A stretch of DNA of 64,000 nt from Pseudonocardia petroleophila (lineage in GTDB: Bacteria > Actinomycetota > Actinomycetes > Mycobacteriales > Pseudonocardiaceae): NCBI RefSeq assembly GCF_014235185.1, contig NZ_CP060131.1, forward strand, positions 1,247,501-1,311,500. The letters run 5' to 3'. The notes below the pieces were generated by a model. That model was not told the origin of the DNA, made no database searches, and worked only from the letters and a program-made list of their open reading frames with translations. This document shows positions 26,702-34,890 of the stretch, one piece after another (the first letter of the stretch is position 1; each line of letters starts with the position of its first letter). The position numbers and the translations under genes were made by a program.

Positions 26702-27175
26702 TCAGCCGGGGAGCAGCAGCGCCTTCACCGCGGCGGCCACGCGCCCGCCGTCGGCGCGGCCCGCCGCGGCGGCGTTCGCGCGCTTCATGACCTGGCCCAT
26801 CTGCCGCGGGCCGGGCTGCTCGCCGAGCTCCGCCGCGGTCTCGTCGACGGCCGTGCGCGCGATCGCGGCCAGCTCGTCGTCGGAGAGCTGGGTGGGAAGG
26901 TAGCGGTCGAGGACCTCGCCCTCGGCCCGTTCCTGGGCGGCCAGCTCGTCGCGGCCCGCCGCGGCGAACGCCTCGGCCGACTCCGCGCGCTTCTTCGCCT
27001 CCTTCGCGATCACCTTGAGCACCTCGTCGTCGGAGAGCTCGCGGGCCTCGGTGCCGGCGACCTCGGCGTTGCCGATGGCCGTCAGCGTCATCCGGAGGGT
27101 GGACTTGACCAGCTCGTCGCGGGCCTTCATCGCCGCGGTCAGGTCGGCCCGCAGCTGCGCCTTCAGGGTGCTCAC
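26702..27175 (-). CDS. GatB/YqeY-domain protein
   Basis: A 157-residue YqeY-like protein: LKAQLRADLTAAMKARDELVKSTLRMTLTAIGNAEV starts the helical domain shared with the tail of GatB, the amidotransferase that corrects Glu-tRNA(Gln). LSDDEVLKVIAKEAKKRAESAEAFAAAGRDELAAQERAE and YLPTQLSDDEL follow, all family hallmarks. PGPRQMGQVMKRANAAAAGRADGGRVAAAVKALL closes it. The stand-alone protein is thought to bind tRNA but has no proven role. It converges on topA with a 22-bp gap and is divergent from the phosphoesterase gene. Confidence 0.9.
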   Translation of the reverse strand: MSTLKAQLRADLTAAMKARDELVKSTLRMTLTAIGNAEVAGTEARELSDDEVLKVIAKEAKKRAESAEAFAAAGRDELAAQERAEGEVLDRYLPTQLSDDELAAIARTAVDETAAELGEQPGPRQMGQVMKRANAAAAGRADGGRVAAAVKALLLPG

Positions 27176-27210
27176 GGCACGGGACGCTACTCCCGCCGTA
27201 CCCTGGGCCG

Positions 27211-28152
27211 GTGAACAGCTGGGCTCGGCTCGCGATCGGCGCCACCACGACGGGGGCGGCCGCCGTCGCCTACGCGGCGGGTGTCGAACGCCGCCGGTGG
27301 ACGCTCCGGGAGGCGACGCTGCCCGTGCTGGCGGCCGGCACCCGCCCGCTGCGGGTGCTGCACGTCTCCGACCTGCACATGACGCCGGGCCAGCGCAGCA
27401 AGCAGCGCTGGGTCGCCGAGCTCGCCGCGCTCGAGCCCGATCTCGTCGTCAACACCGGCGACAACCTCGCCCACCCGCGCGCCGTCCCGAGCGTGATGGC
27501 GGCGCTCGACCCGCTGCTCTCGCGCCCCGGCGTCTTCGTGTTCGGCAGCAACGACTACTTCGGCCCCACCCCGAAGAACCCCGGCCGCTACCTGACGAAG
27601 ACGAGGTCGAAGCCGACCGGTGAGCTGCTGCCGTGGCGCGACCTGCGCGCGGCGATGATCGAGCGCGGATGGCAGGACGCCACGCACGCCCGGCTGACGG
27701 TCGACGTCGACGGGGTGTCCGTGGCGGTCGCCGGCGTCGACGACCCGCACCTGGGCCTCGACCGCCACGACCGCATCGCCGGGCGCCCCGGCCCCGACCA
27801 CGGCCTCTCGCTCGGCCTCACCCACTCCCCCGAGCCCCGCGTGCTCGACGCGTTCGCCGCCGACGGCTACGACCTGGTCATGGCCGGCCACACGCACGGC
27901 GGACAGCTCCGCGTGCCCGGCGTCGGGGCGATCGTCACCAACTGCGGCATCGACCGCTCCCGCGCCCGCGGCGCCTCCCGCTGGGGCACCCACACCCTGC
28001 TCCACGTCTCCGCCGGGCTGGGCACCTCGCCGTGGGCTCCGGTCCGCTTCGCCTGCCCGCCGGAGGCCACCCTGCTGACGCTCGTGCCCCGCCCGGTCGT
28101 GGTGCACACCTCGGAGTCGACCCCGGCGAGCGCCGCGTCGGACGTCGGCTAG
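27211..28152 (+). CDS. Metallophosphoesterase
   Basis: A 313-residue calcineurin-like phosphoesterase with an N-terminal hydrophobic anchor ([20 protein letters not shown]). All metal-binding motifs are present: [41 protein letters not shown] and [14 protein letters not shown]. The subfamily is that of YkuE/YaeI-like proteins attached to the membrane, possibly acting on lipid-linked phosphate; the substrate is not known. GTG 27211 is the start, 35 bp after the divergent YqeY gene. tRNA-Pro begins 24 bp after its stop. Confidence 0.9.
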   Translation: MNSWARLAIGATTTGAAAVAYAAGVERRRWTLREATLPVLAAGTRPLRVLHVSDLHMTPGQRSKQRWVAELAALEPDLVVNTGDNLAHPRAVPSVMAALDPLLSRPGVFVFGSNDYFGPTPKNPGRYLTKTRSKPTGELLPWRDLRAAMIERGWQDATHARLTVDVDGVSVAVAGVDDPHLGLDRHDRIAGRPGPDHGLSLGLTHSPEPRVLDAFAADGYDLVMAGHTHGGQLRVPGVGAIVTNCGIDRSRARGASRWGTHTLLHVSAGLGTSPWAPVRFACPPEATLLTLVPRPVVVHTSESTPASAASDVG

Positions 28153-28176
28153 ACTTCACCACGGCCCTCGGGCCAT

Positions 28177-28256
<80 letters not shown>

Positions 28257-28257
28257 A

Positions 28258-28303
28258 AAAGCCCTGGTCACAGGCTCCGCAAGGAGACCGGGACCAGGGC
28301 TTT
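28258..28303. terminator. Element-supplied terminator after tRNA-Pro / integrase
   Basis: aaagccctggtc (28258-28269) pairs perfectly with gaccagggcttt (28292-28303). Being symmetric with A- and T-runs, it can end both the tRNA transcript and the integrase operon coming from the other side. It belongs to the element; the tRNA's original terminator is now at 40,162. Confidence 0.85.
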
Positions 28304-28341
28304 CGTAGTTCCCTCGGCCGGGTGGGTGACTAACTGCGTGA

Positions 28342-29481
28342 CTACCCCGACGCACGCGGGAAGATCCGGTCCATGACGGTCGCACCGTCCTCGACCACCG
28401 GCCGGATCTGCTTGCGGTACACCAGCTCGGTGACGCTGGTCCCAGCGTGGCCGACGAGCCGGGAGATCTGCTCGATCGGCACCCCGTCGTCGGACAGCAG
28501 GGACACGAAGCTGTGCCGCAGTTCGCGCGGGGTCCAGTCCTTGGCCGGAAGCCCCGCCGTCGTTGCGATCCGCCGGAACCCACGACGGACGTTCGCCGCG
28601 TCCAGAGCCGTCCCGACCTCGGAGGCGAACACGAGGTCGCCGCTCACCCAACGCGCGCCGGCCAACCGTCGGGCCGCTGCCTGTCGGACGTTCTGAGCTT
28701 GGAGGACGTCGACGCAACGTTGCGGCAGCGCGAGCGTGCGCCGGGACTTGCGGGTCTTGGTGTCACCACCGGCCCGGACCGAGCGCCAGACCATGATGTG
28801 CGGCGGGGTGGCGTCGAGGTTCACGTGCGCCCAGGTCAGCGCCCGCAGCTCCTCCGTCCGCGCCCCGGTGAGCAGCGACAACACGACGTAAGCGCCGATC
28901 GTGGAGTCCTCCGACGCCGCCAACAGCGCCTCGGCCTCGGGCAAGGTGAGTGCCTTGGACGGGCGGCCGATCTGCCCGACCGGGGTGTCGCAGAGCAGCA
29001 CGACGTTGCGCTTGACCTTGTCGCGAGCCTGAGCCCGAGCGATGGACCTGCTCAGGATCGCGCGCACGTCCCGCAACGTCCGGGTGCTCAGCGTCCGCGC
29101 CTTCTCGGCCAGCCACCGGTCGACGTCCTCGGCCGAGAGCTTCGCGAGCTTGCGTGCACCGAGAGCCGGGATGACGTGCTGCGTGGCCAGGATGCGCCGC
29201 GTCTCGACCGTGCTGGCATCCCGTCCGCTGAGCCCGTACGCCAGCCAATCCGTCACCGCCTGGCCCACCGTGTACGCGTGGGGCGTCGACGCAAGCCCGT
29301 CGTCGTAGTCGCGGATGATCTCCTTGAGCTTGTTCTTCGCCTCCGTCTTCGTGCGCCCGCTCCCGCGTTTGACGATGCGCTTGCCCGCCGGGGAGTAGCC
29401 GACCGTCACGGAGGCGATCCACCGTTCGCGAGCGGCATCCCAGTGCAGGCCACCGTCTCCGCGGCTACGCCGGCTGGTCAT
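28342..29481 (-). CDS. Tyrosine integrase of the AICE
   Basis: A 379-residue tyrosine recombinase that inserts and excises the element at tRNA-Pro. Domains: N-terminal arm-binding part (about 10-65), core-binding SAM-like domain (about 70-160) and catalytic domain (175-370). Catalytic residues: Arg208 in LLTGARTEELRAL, Lys near TKTRKSRR (242-245), Arg322 in TPRELRHSFVSLL, His345 in LVGHAG and Tyr355 in TELVYRKQ. The usual box-II His is Arg319, which is common in AICE integrases. The start ATG lies 17 bp inside the 3' end of xis, so both are co-translated. Its stop is 85 bp from attL. Confidence 0.95.
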   Translation of the reverse strand: MTSRRSRGDGGLHWDAARERWIASVTVGYSPAGKRIVKRGSGRTKTEAKNKLKEIIRDYDDGLASTPHAYTVGQAVTDWLAYGLSGRDASTVETRRILATQHVIPALGARKLAKLSAEDVDRWLAEKARTLSTRTLRDVRAILSRSIARAQARDKVKRNVVLLCDTPVGQIGRPSKALTLPEAEALLAASEDSTIGAYVVLSLLTGARTEELRALTWAHVNLDATPPHIMVWRSVRAGGDTKTRKSRRTLALPQRCVDVLQAQNVRQAAARRLAGARWVSGDLVFASEVGTALDAANVRRGFRRIATTAGLPAKDWTPRELRHSFVSLLSDDGVPIEQISRLVGHAGTSVTELVYRKQIRPVVEDGATVMDRIFPRASG

Positions 29482-29668
29482 AGCCGACCCCCGATTCCGC
29501 GACGAGCAGGTCGACGTAGTCGGCGATCGCGGCCGCCGGGATGAGCCGGGCCCGTCCCTGGCAGACCGAGCGCAGCCGACCGGCCCGGATCTGCTCGTAG
29601 ATCACGCTGCGGCTCAGCGACAGGAGGGCCATGGCCTCGGTGACGCGGTAGAGCTGCCTGCTGGTCAT
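29465..29668 (-). CDS. Excisionase (Xis), MerR/AlpA-type HTH
   Basis: A 67-residue winged-HTH protein: LYRVTEAMALLSLSRSVIYEQIRAGRLRSVCQGRARLIPAAAIADYVDLL is a textbook excisionase/helix-turn-helix-17 domain, directing excision with the integrase. A strong ribosome site, aggaggacgac, precedes ATG 29668. It overlaps the rep stop (ATGA) on one side and the int start on the other: rep-xis-int form one translationally coupled unit. Confidence 0.92.
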   Translation of the reverse strand: MTSRQLYRVTEAMALLSLSRSVIYEQIRAGRLRSVCQGRARLIPAAAIADYVDLLVAESGVGYDQPA

Positions 29669-31008
29669 GTCGTCCTCCTGGTCGCGCGTCGGTGTGATCG
29701 GTTGCGTTCTGCGATGGCGGCCGCCAGCTCGCGTTCGCCGTCGTCGCGGTGCCCGAACCGGACCGGCACCCAGTCGTTGACGACCACGACGGTGTAGGGG
29801 TCGATCGGCTCGACCTGGTCGAGCGCGGACAGGTCCTCCCGGAGTCGCCAGAGCCGGCGCTCGCCGCGGATCGTCCGGAAGCTGACGCTGTACCGCTGCG
29901 ACTTCGTGAGGAAGTGGCCGCGGAAGCCGAGCATGTGGGCCCAGCGGTGCAGGTTCAGCGCCTCGTACTGCTTCAGCTCGCCGAGCAGCCACGCCGTCTC
30001 GATCATCGCCCGGTGGTGCGGGGTGAGGTCGAGGTACCGCACGTGCTCGAGGTCGCGGATCGGGCGGTCGGCCCCGTTGGTGGCGCCGGTGCCCTTGGTG
30101 GCGTACTTGGCGATGTAGCCGGCCAACGCCGCGTCGGTGATCTCGCCCGCGTCGTTCTCGACCTGCCGGGCCGCGGACGGGGTGACCGGGCGGAGGTCGA
30201 GCTGTGCACCCCAGCCAAGCGTCATCGCCGCCCCGTCGGGTCGGGTGATGCTCAGCGAGGCGGCCGCCGCCGCGGTGGTGATGGCTACACGCAGTGTGGT
30301 GTCGTCGAGTCCGGTCGGGCAGGGGTCGGCCGGCCCTCCGGGTCCGTCGAGGCGGATGACGGCGTGGAAGTGGATCAGGCCGCGGCGTTGGTACTCGGCG
30401 ACCTTGGCGTAGGACAGCCGGGCGTGGTCGCGGAACGCGCGCGCTTTGACGCCGAGCTCGGCGGCCAGGGCGCGGCGCAGCGTGGTGGTGAACCGCGCCC
30501 ACAGCGCCCCGGCATGCGCCTGCCAGAGCACAGCCCCGATGTAGTCGTAGGTGTCGGGGTCGACGGCGCAGCCGATGCGAGGGTCGTCGGGATGATGGCG
30601 CTGCCCGCACCGGCAGGGCATCACGAACCCGCGGGCGGTGACCTTCCTGGTGTGGACGTGCCCGAAAGAGGGCGCGGTGAGAGTGAGGAACGCCCGCGGC
30701 CGGTCCGTCACGCTCGCCGGGACGTTCTTGGTGTCGTCTCCGGCGAGCCCGGCGCGCAGGAGGTGGAAGGCGTCGGCGGCGTAGCGGTCCGAGCAGGCCG
30801 GGCAGACGGACTCGCGGCGGTTCCCGCAGGGCGCGAGGGCGTCGCCGGAGCGTTCGAGCAGGACCGCCCCGTCTCGGCCGAGGACGCGGGAGGAGCCGCG
30901 GAGGTGGATGGGTGCGGCGCATCCGCCGGTCTGCTCGACCGCGGCCCGCCAGGCCGGGTAGCCCGGGGACCGCAGCCGGGCGCTGAGCTGGTCGTCGATG
31001 ACGGTCAT
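29665..31008 (-). CDS. RepSA-like HUH replication initiator
   Basis: A 447-residue rolling-circle initiator of the RepSA/AICE family. A Cys-rich part (CGNRRESVCPACSDRYAADAFHL, 61-83; CRCGQRHHP, 132-140) suggests zinc binding. The HUH metal motif is LIHFHAVIRLDG (His213, His215). The nickase tyrosines are probably Tyr298 and/or Tyr302 in GYIAKYATKG, with the four-residue spacing of two-tyrosine Reps. It would nick the element's origin after excision. Start ATG 31008 overlaps the stop of the small membrane gene upstream (ATGA). No origin could be located with confidence. Confidence 0.9.
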   Translation of the reverse strand: MTVIDDQLSARLRSPGYPAWRAAVEQTGGCAAPIHLRGSSRVLGRDGAVLLERSGDALAPCGNRRESVCPACSDRYAADAFHLLRAGLAGDDTKNVPASVTDRPRAFLTLTAPSFGHVHTRKVTARGFVMPCRCGQRHHPDDPRIGCAVDPDTYDYIGAVLWQAHAGALWARFTTTLRRALAAELGVKARAFRDHARLSYAKVAEYQRRGLIHFHAVIRLDGPGGPADPCPTGLDDTTLRVAITTAAAAASLSITRPDGAAMTLGWGAQLDLRPVTPSAARQVENDAGEITDAALAGYIAKYATKGTGATNGADRPIRDLEHVRYLDLTPHHRAMIETAWLLGELKQYEALNLHRWAHMLGFRGHFLTKSQRYSVSFRTIRGERRLWRLREDLSALDQVEPIDPYTVVVVNDWVPVRFGHRDDGERELAAAIAERNRSHRRATRRTT

Positions 31009-31220
31009 CCGGACCACCACCAGCGCAGCCCGGCCTCGTGCGCCCACTCGCGGGCGAGCTGGCGGGTGGCGTACAGCTCGGCGAGGACGGCGATGAGGCA
31101 GACGAGGGTGAATCCGCCGGTGCCGACGCCGAAGTAGAGCCAGCCGGCCCCGACGCCGAGTGCGAGGACCAGCGTGCACTTGAGCCAGGTGAGCACGGCC
31201 CATTCGGTGACGTCCCACAT
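31005..31220 (-). CDS. Small membrane protein of AICE
   Basis: A 71-residue protein with two hydrophobic segments (AVLTWLKCTLVLALGVGAGWLYFG and GGFTLVCLIAVLAELYATRQL). I recognise no family. Such short membrane proteins next to tra in AICEs are often called Spd-like, meaning they help spread of the element between hyphal compartments; that role is inferred from context only. Overlaps neighbours on both sides by four bases. Confidence 0.75.
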   Translation of the reverse strand: MWDVTEWAVLTWLKCTLVLALGVGAGWLYFGVGTGGFTLVCLIAVLAELYATRQLAREWAHEAGLRWWWSG

Positions 31221-31477
31221 CACGCCACCCCCGCCAGGTACTCGGCGCGCCAGGTAGCGGCGGTGAGGGCGTCGGCGCGGTCCTCGCGGCGTTCCCGCAG
31301 CCACCGGACGCCGAGGCGCACGGCGACGGCCAGGACGACGAGCAGGCCGAGGGTGAGTAGGCCGAGGGTGACGGCGTGCTCGACGGCCGGGACGATCGCG
31401 GCCGCGCAGCCGATCGCGCAGACGACGGCGATCAGGGCGGTGATCAGGCGGGCTTCGTAGGTCTGGTGGGTGGTCAT
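31220..31477 (-). CDS. Small membrane protein of AICE
   Basis: An 85-residue protein with two membrane helices (LITALIAVVCAIGCAAAIVPAV and AVTLGLLTLGLLVVLAVAVRLGV) and a charged C-terminus (LRERREDRADALTAATWRAEYLAGVA). Family not recognised; a Spd-like helper in transfer is possible by position. Start ATG 31477 overlaps the tra stop as ATGA; its own stop overlaps the next gene's ATG. Confidence 0.75.
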   Translation of the reverse strand: MTTHQTYEARLITALIAVVCAIGCAAAIVPAVEHAVTLGLLTLGLLVVLAVAVRLGVRWLRERREDRADALTAATWRAEYLAGVA

Positions 31478-32946
31478 GACGCGGTCTCTTCTCCGGCCGG
31501 GCCGTGGGTGGTGTGGGTGGGGAAGGGCAGGACGTCGCCGGGGCTGCGCGGGGCCGGGACGTCGAGGCCGCGGGGTGCGCAGCGGGTGGCGAGTTCGTCG
31601 ATCTCGTCGTCGGTGACGTAGCCGGCCCGGAACCGCACCGGCAACCGGGAACGTGAGTCGATGACGAACCCGATCCCGGCGTGGGCCTCGTCGCCGGGGA
31701 TCTGGTCGGCCAGCGCGCCCCGGTCGCGGGCTCCGTCGCCCAGTGCCATATCGACGTGGCTGGCGGCGGTGACGCCGAGGCAGATCCGGGTGGTGAACAG
31801 GTCCCGGACGTCGACGACGTCCTTGGATGGTTCCTGCACGTAGCCCATGACGGTGTGGTCCGCGGCCCGGCCCTGGGTCAGGATCTCCGCGAGCAGGCGC
31901 AGGGCTTCGCGGACGCCGCTGCGGTCGCCGTAGGCGGTGAGCATGGCGAGTTCGTCGATGACCAGCAGCTCGACCGGGGTGTCCCGGCTGATCTGGCAGG
32001 TGCGGATCTTGTGTTCGCGCATCCACGCCTGCCGGGCGATCATCGAGTCGCGGAAGTCGCCGAGCAGGTCCAGGGCGTCGTCGAAGGTGGTGGCCCAGCG
32101 GTGGAACAGCGCCGCGCCGCGGTCGGTCTCGGTGCCGCCCTTGAGGTCGATCGTCCAGACCCGAACGAGGCCGTCGCGGATCATCGGACCCATCGCCCGC
32201 ATCGGGTTCCACAGCAGCGAGCCCTTGCCCGCGCCGGACGCGCCGACGACGAGCAGGTGCTTGCCCCGGACACGGATGGTGAACGGCTCGCCGCGTTCGT
32301 TGTCCCCGACATCCAGGGCGCGGAGGTCGACGAGATCGGAGGCGGCCGGGATCGGGGCGGCGTCGATGACGTTCGGGAACGGCATCCGCCGCTCCACGAC
32401 CATCGACAGGACGCCGGGGCGGGCGCGGGTGACTGCGACCCGGTGGGCGCCGAGGGCGTCGGCGAGGGCGGGCATCTTCTCGGTGAAGGTGGCCGGGTCC
32501 TGCCCACGGACGGTGCGGACGCTCAGGGTGTCGATCGACGGTGTCACTGCCCGGACCCGCAGCACCCGCGGGCAGAGGATCTGGCCGGTGCGGCGGTTCT
32601 CCCGGGTCAGGTCGCAGTCGGTGAGGACGCCGCGCCAGCGCCGGCCCCGGTAGGCGGTCCAGCGTCGCCAGATGGTGCGGATGCGGGGGGCGATCCAGCG
32701 GTCGTAGGTGGGCGGGTGGGCACGCCACCAGATCAGGAATCCGGCGAGCAGCCCGCCCAGGCCGGAGGCGACGGCGGTGGCACCCCACAGCGCCACGGCC
32801 CAGATGCCGAGGACGGGGATCAGGGCGAAGGCGGGGTGGCGGAGCAGCCAGACCAGGGCGCGGATCTCGGTGCCGGTGGAACGGGTGGCGCCACGGACTC
32901 CGCGGTCGGCCGGGTGGTTCGCGAACGGGATGTTGCGTGCAGTCAT
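31474..32946 (-). CDS. FtsK/SpoIIIE-type conjugative transfer ATPase (TraSA-like)
   Basis: A 490-residue DNA translocase that moves double-stranded DNA between mycelial cells in AICE transfer. Two membrane helices lie at 38-75 (FALIPVLGIWAVALWGATAVA...GGLLAGFLIWW). The FtsK domain has Walker A GASGAGKGS (235-243), WTIDLKGGTE, Walker B ELLVIDELAML (Asp331, Glu332) and QGRAADHTVMGYVQEPSKDVVDVRDLFTTRICLG. The length matches TraSA of pSAM2-like elements. Start ATG 32946. It heads the tra-spd-rep-xis-int chain of overlapping genes. Confidence 0.93.
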   Translation of the reverse strand: MTARNIPFANHPADRGVRGATRSTGTEIRALVWLLRHPAFALIPVLGIWAVALWGATAVASGLGGLLAGFLIWWRAHPPTYDRWIAPRIRTIWRRWTAYRGRRWRGVLTDCDLTRENRRTGQILCPRVLRVRAVTPSIDTLSVRTVRGQDPATFTEKMPALADALGAHRVAVTRARPGVLSMVVERRMPFPNVIDAAPIPAASDLVDLRALDVGDNERGEPFTIRVRGKHLLVVGASGAGKGSLLWNPMRAMGPMIRDGLVRVWTIDLKGGTETDRGAALFHRWATTFDDALDLLGDFRDSMIARQAWMREHKIRTCQISRDTPVELLVIDELAMLTAYGDRSGVREALRLLAEILTQGRAADHTVMGYVQEPSKDVVDVRDLFTTRICLGVTAASHVDMALGDGARDRGALADQIPGDEAHAGIGFVIDSRSRLPVRFRAGYVTDDEIDELATRCAPRGLDVPAPRSPGDVLPFPTHTTHGPAGEETAS

Positions 32947-33033
32947 CGGAATCAGTTCCTCATGTCGGAGTGGAATGGGTCGGGCCGGGACACGGTGCGT
33001 TCTTCTGTCCCGGCCGAGATATTGCGGTGGGGT

Positions 33034-33228
33034 CTAGCGACTGTTCTTGCCGTCGAGCATTCCGCGGGCGGAATCGAGCTGGACCATCAGGAACGCGACG
33101 TCGCGGGCGAGGTTGCGGTGGGTCGTGCGGAACCCGCCGGCCCGGAACGGGATGCCGCGTACGGCCTTGCGGAGTCGGCGCATCGCGGCGTCGAGGTCGT
33201 CGATCGCGCGGTCCACGGTGACGGCCAT
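33034..33228 (-). CDS. Small AICE protein, unknown
   Basis: A 64-residue protein (MAVTVDRAIDDLDAAMRRLRKAVRG...HRNLARDVAFLMVQLDSARGMLDGKNSR), predicted all-helical and basic. Family not recognised. ATG 33228 overlaps the stop of the gene upstream (ATGA), which decides this start over an ATG at 33240. Probably part of the same transcript as tra, 87 bp downstream. Confidence 0.7.
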   Translation of the reverse strand: MAVTVDRAIDDLDAAMRRLRKAVRGIPFRAGGFRTTHRNLARDVAFLMVQLDSARGMLDGKNSR

Positions 33229-33542
33229 CAGGACCGCCATTCGCGGGAGAGGAGATCGGCTTCCCAGCGCTTGGCCGAGGCGGCGATGACGCGGAGGGTG
33301 CGGTGGGTCTTCTTCGCCGCGGACTTGATCTCCTCCGGGGTGGCGACGGCCCAGGAGCGGCCGTTGACCCCGTTGGAGGCGCGGGCCCGTTGGGCGTCCT
33401 GGGCCTTGGCGCCGAGCTTCTCGATCTCGGCCAGGGCGTCGCCGACCTGCTGCAGGGACGCCCAGAACTCGGCGAACTTCGCGACCGACCTGCGGTTGAG
33501 CGGTCCCCGTGTGCGGAGCCGGGTCCGGGTGGGGGCGGTCAT
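33228..33542 (-). CDS. Small AICE protein, unknown
   Basis: A 104-residue helical protein (RSVAKFAEFWASLQQVGDALAEIEKLGAKAQDAQRARASNG...EEIKSAAKKTHRTLRVIAASAKRWEADLLSREWRS), basic, without membrane segments. The phased Leu/Ala pattern suggests a short coiled coil or helical bundle. Not recognised. ATG 33542 is the likely start; it overlaps the next gene by ATGA. Confidence 0.7.
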   Translation of the reverse strand: MTAPTRTRLRTRGPLNRRSVAKFAEFWASLQQVGDALAEIEKLGAKAQDAQRARASNGVNGRSWAVATPEEIKSAAKKTHRTLRVIAASAKRWEADLLSREWRS

Positions 33543-33543
33543 C

Positions 33544-33744
33544 TCAGACGCCCTTCCGGATCGCGGTCTGCGCCAGCCGCAGCCCTTCCGCGACGCCGGC
33601 CCGCCAGGCCTGTTCGGTGGCCATCAGCTCGACCCCGTCGCGCAGGGTCCAGCGGCGCCGTTCGCGTTCCAGCCGGCGCACCAGCCGGGCGACGCCCTGG
33701 GTGCGGGCCCGGGTGGCCGGTCTCGTCATCGTGTTGGTGGTCAT
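33544..33744 (-). CDS. Small AICE protein, unknown
   Basis: A 66-residue basic protein ([57 protein letters not shown]). Arg-rich helix in the first half suggests nucleic-acid contact, but no family is recognised. Start ATG 33744 overlaps the stop of the zinc-ribbon gene upstream. Confidence 0.65.
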   Translation of the reverse strand: MTTNTMTRPATRARTQGVARLVRRLERERRRWTLRDGVELMATEQAWRAGVAEGLRLAQTAIRKGV

Positions 33745-33956
33745 CACGCACTCGCCTTCCACAGCGCCATGGCGCTGGTCTCGTCGTGCTCGGGATCGGG
33801 GGTCTCGCAGGTGCCGCCGCAGTCGACGCACACCCCGTCACCGGTGCAGATCTCGCACTCGGTGCCGTCATGGGCATTCGGGTAGGAATCGGGGAGCGTG
33901 CCGTATCCGTCGCACGGGTCACACGCCCCCGATCCGCTACAGCCATCACAGATCAT
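33744..33956 (-). CDS. Small Cys-rich zinc-ribbon protein of AICE
   Basis: A 70-residue protein with paired CxxC knuckles: MICDGCSGSGACDPCDGYG and ECEICTGDGVCVDCGGTCETP. The CxGxG spacing is that of DnaJ-type zinc fingers. Likely binds two zinc ions; role in the element unknown. Start ATG 33956; the open frame runs further upstream but the Cys module begins at this Met. Followed by an overlapping small gene; preceded by 159 bp without a gene. Confidence 0.72.
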   Translation of the reverse strand: MICDGCSGSGACDPCDGYGTLPDSYPNAHDGTECEICTGDGVCVDCGGTCETPDPEHDETSAMALWKASA

Positions 33957-34115
33957 CGAACTCACCTCGATGAGTCGGTTTCGGTCCGGAGCACGAATGT
34001 GGGCCGGATTCAGGCATGGGTGTAGCCACTGTGGAATTCTCAAAGAACGTGGCGGACCATTCCGCCGAGCCGGATCAGTTCTCCGGCGAGCGCCTCCGAC
34101 AGGAGGACGCGGGAG

Positions 34116-34367
34116 TCAGGCCACCGAGTCGGCGGCGGGGGCGTCCAGCTCGGCCAGAGCCGTGGAGGCGATGTCGATCAGGCGGGCGAGGTCGTCGCGC
34201 TGGGCGAACACCGCGACACCGGCCCGGTTGGCGCCCGCGATGTGCAGCACCACCCGCGACTCAGCCGGGTGGAGTCGGTAGAGCAGCGCGGTGCGCTCGT
34301 AGATGTGGACGTTGACGTCCATCGGGGCGTCCTCCGCCCACGTGGCGCCGTAGCCGGGGGTGCTCAC
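34116..34367 (-). CDS. Small AICE protein, unknown
   Basis: An 83-residue protein (APMDVNVHIYERTALLYRLHPAESRVVLHIAGANRAGVAVFAQRDDLARLIDIASTALAELDAP) with alternating strands then a helix, as in small ligand- or protein-binding domains. Not recognised. ATG 34367 overlaps the stop of the SCO3933-like gene, so it is co-translated with it. Confidence 0.7.
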   Translation of the reverse strand: MSTPGYGATWAEDAPMDVNVHIYERTALLYRLHPAESRVVLHIAGANRAGVAVFAQRDDLARLIDIASTALAELDAPAADSVA

Positions 34368-34744
34368 TTCTCGCCCCGAGGTGCCGGAGCGAGTCCTGCC
34401 GGGGCCAGGGACAGGGCCTTGAACGAGATCCCCGAGATCGACCGGCCGTCGGGGCTGTCGATCTGGTAGGCGTTGATCCGGGCGTTCACCAGCGCGACCC
34501 GGGAGTCCTCGCCGAATCCCTCACCGGGGTCGGTCTCCAGGGTCACCTTGATCTCCTCGCCCTTCTGGGGCCGCTGCCCGGGCGCGGTGCGCAGCTTCGC
34601 GAACAGGGACACCACGAACTGCGTCACGCCGTCGCGGTTGGTCACCGGGAGCCAGCCGCCGTTGCCGTCCTCGCGCATCTTCGGCGCGGGCGGCTCGACC
34701 ACCGTGAGCTTGTAGCCGTCCAGGACGACCGGGATGTCTCGCAT
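34364..34744 (-). CDS. SCO3933-like AICE regulatory protein
   Basis: A 126-residue protein (RDIPVVLDGYKLTVVEPPAPKM...DGVTQFVVSLFAKLRT...KVTLETDPGEGFGEDSRVALVNARINAYQID...ISGISFKALSLAPAG) typical of the SCO3933-family regulatory proteins found in AICEs. The conserved VTQFVVSLF and YQI...ISFKA segments fit this family. It is probably a beta-rich single-domain protein. It is the first gene of the leftward operon and diverges from the HTH regulator, with 146 bp between them that should contain the key promoters. Confidence 0.75.
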   Translation of the reverse strand: MRDIPVVLDGYKLTVVEPPAPKMREDGNGGWLPVTNRDGVTQFVVSLFAKLRTAPGQRPQKGEEIKVTLETDPGEGFGEDSRVALVNARINAYQIDSPDGRSISGISFKALSLAPAGLAPAPRGEK

Positions 34745-34890
34745 CGTTGCCTCCTCATCGTCGGGGCCGGTCGGTTCCGGCCCGTCGAGGACAACTCTCC
34801 GCAGAATCGCCGGACGGCCACACCCCGTAGCTGGACAACGCAGGACGTCTCAGGGACGATCGAGTCGTCCCTACTTGTGCGGAGGTTCCG

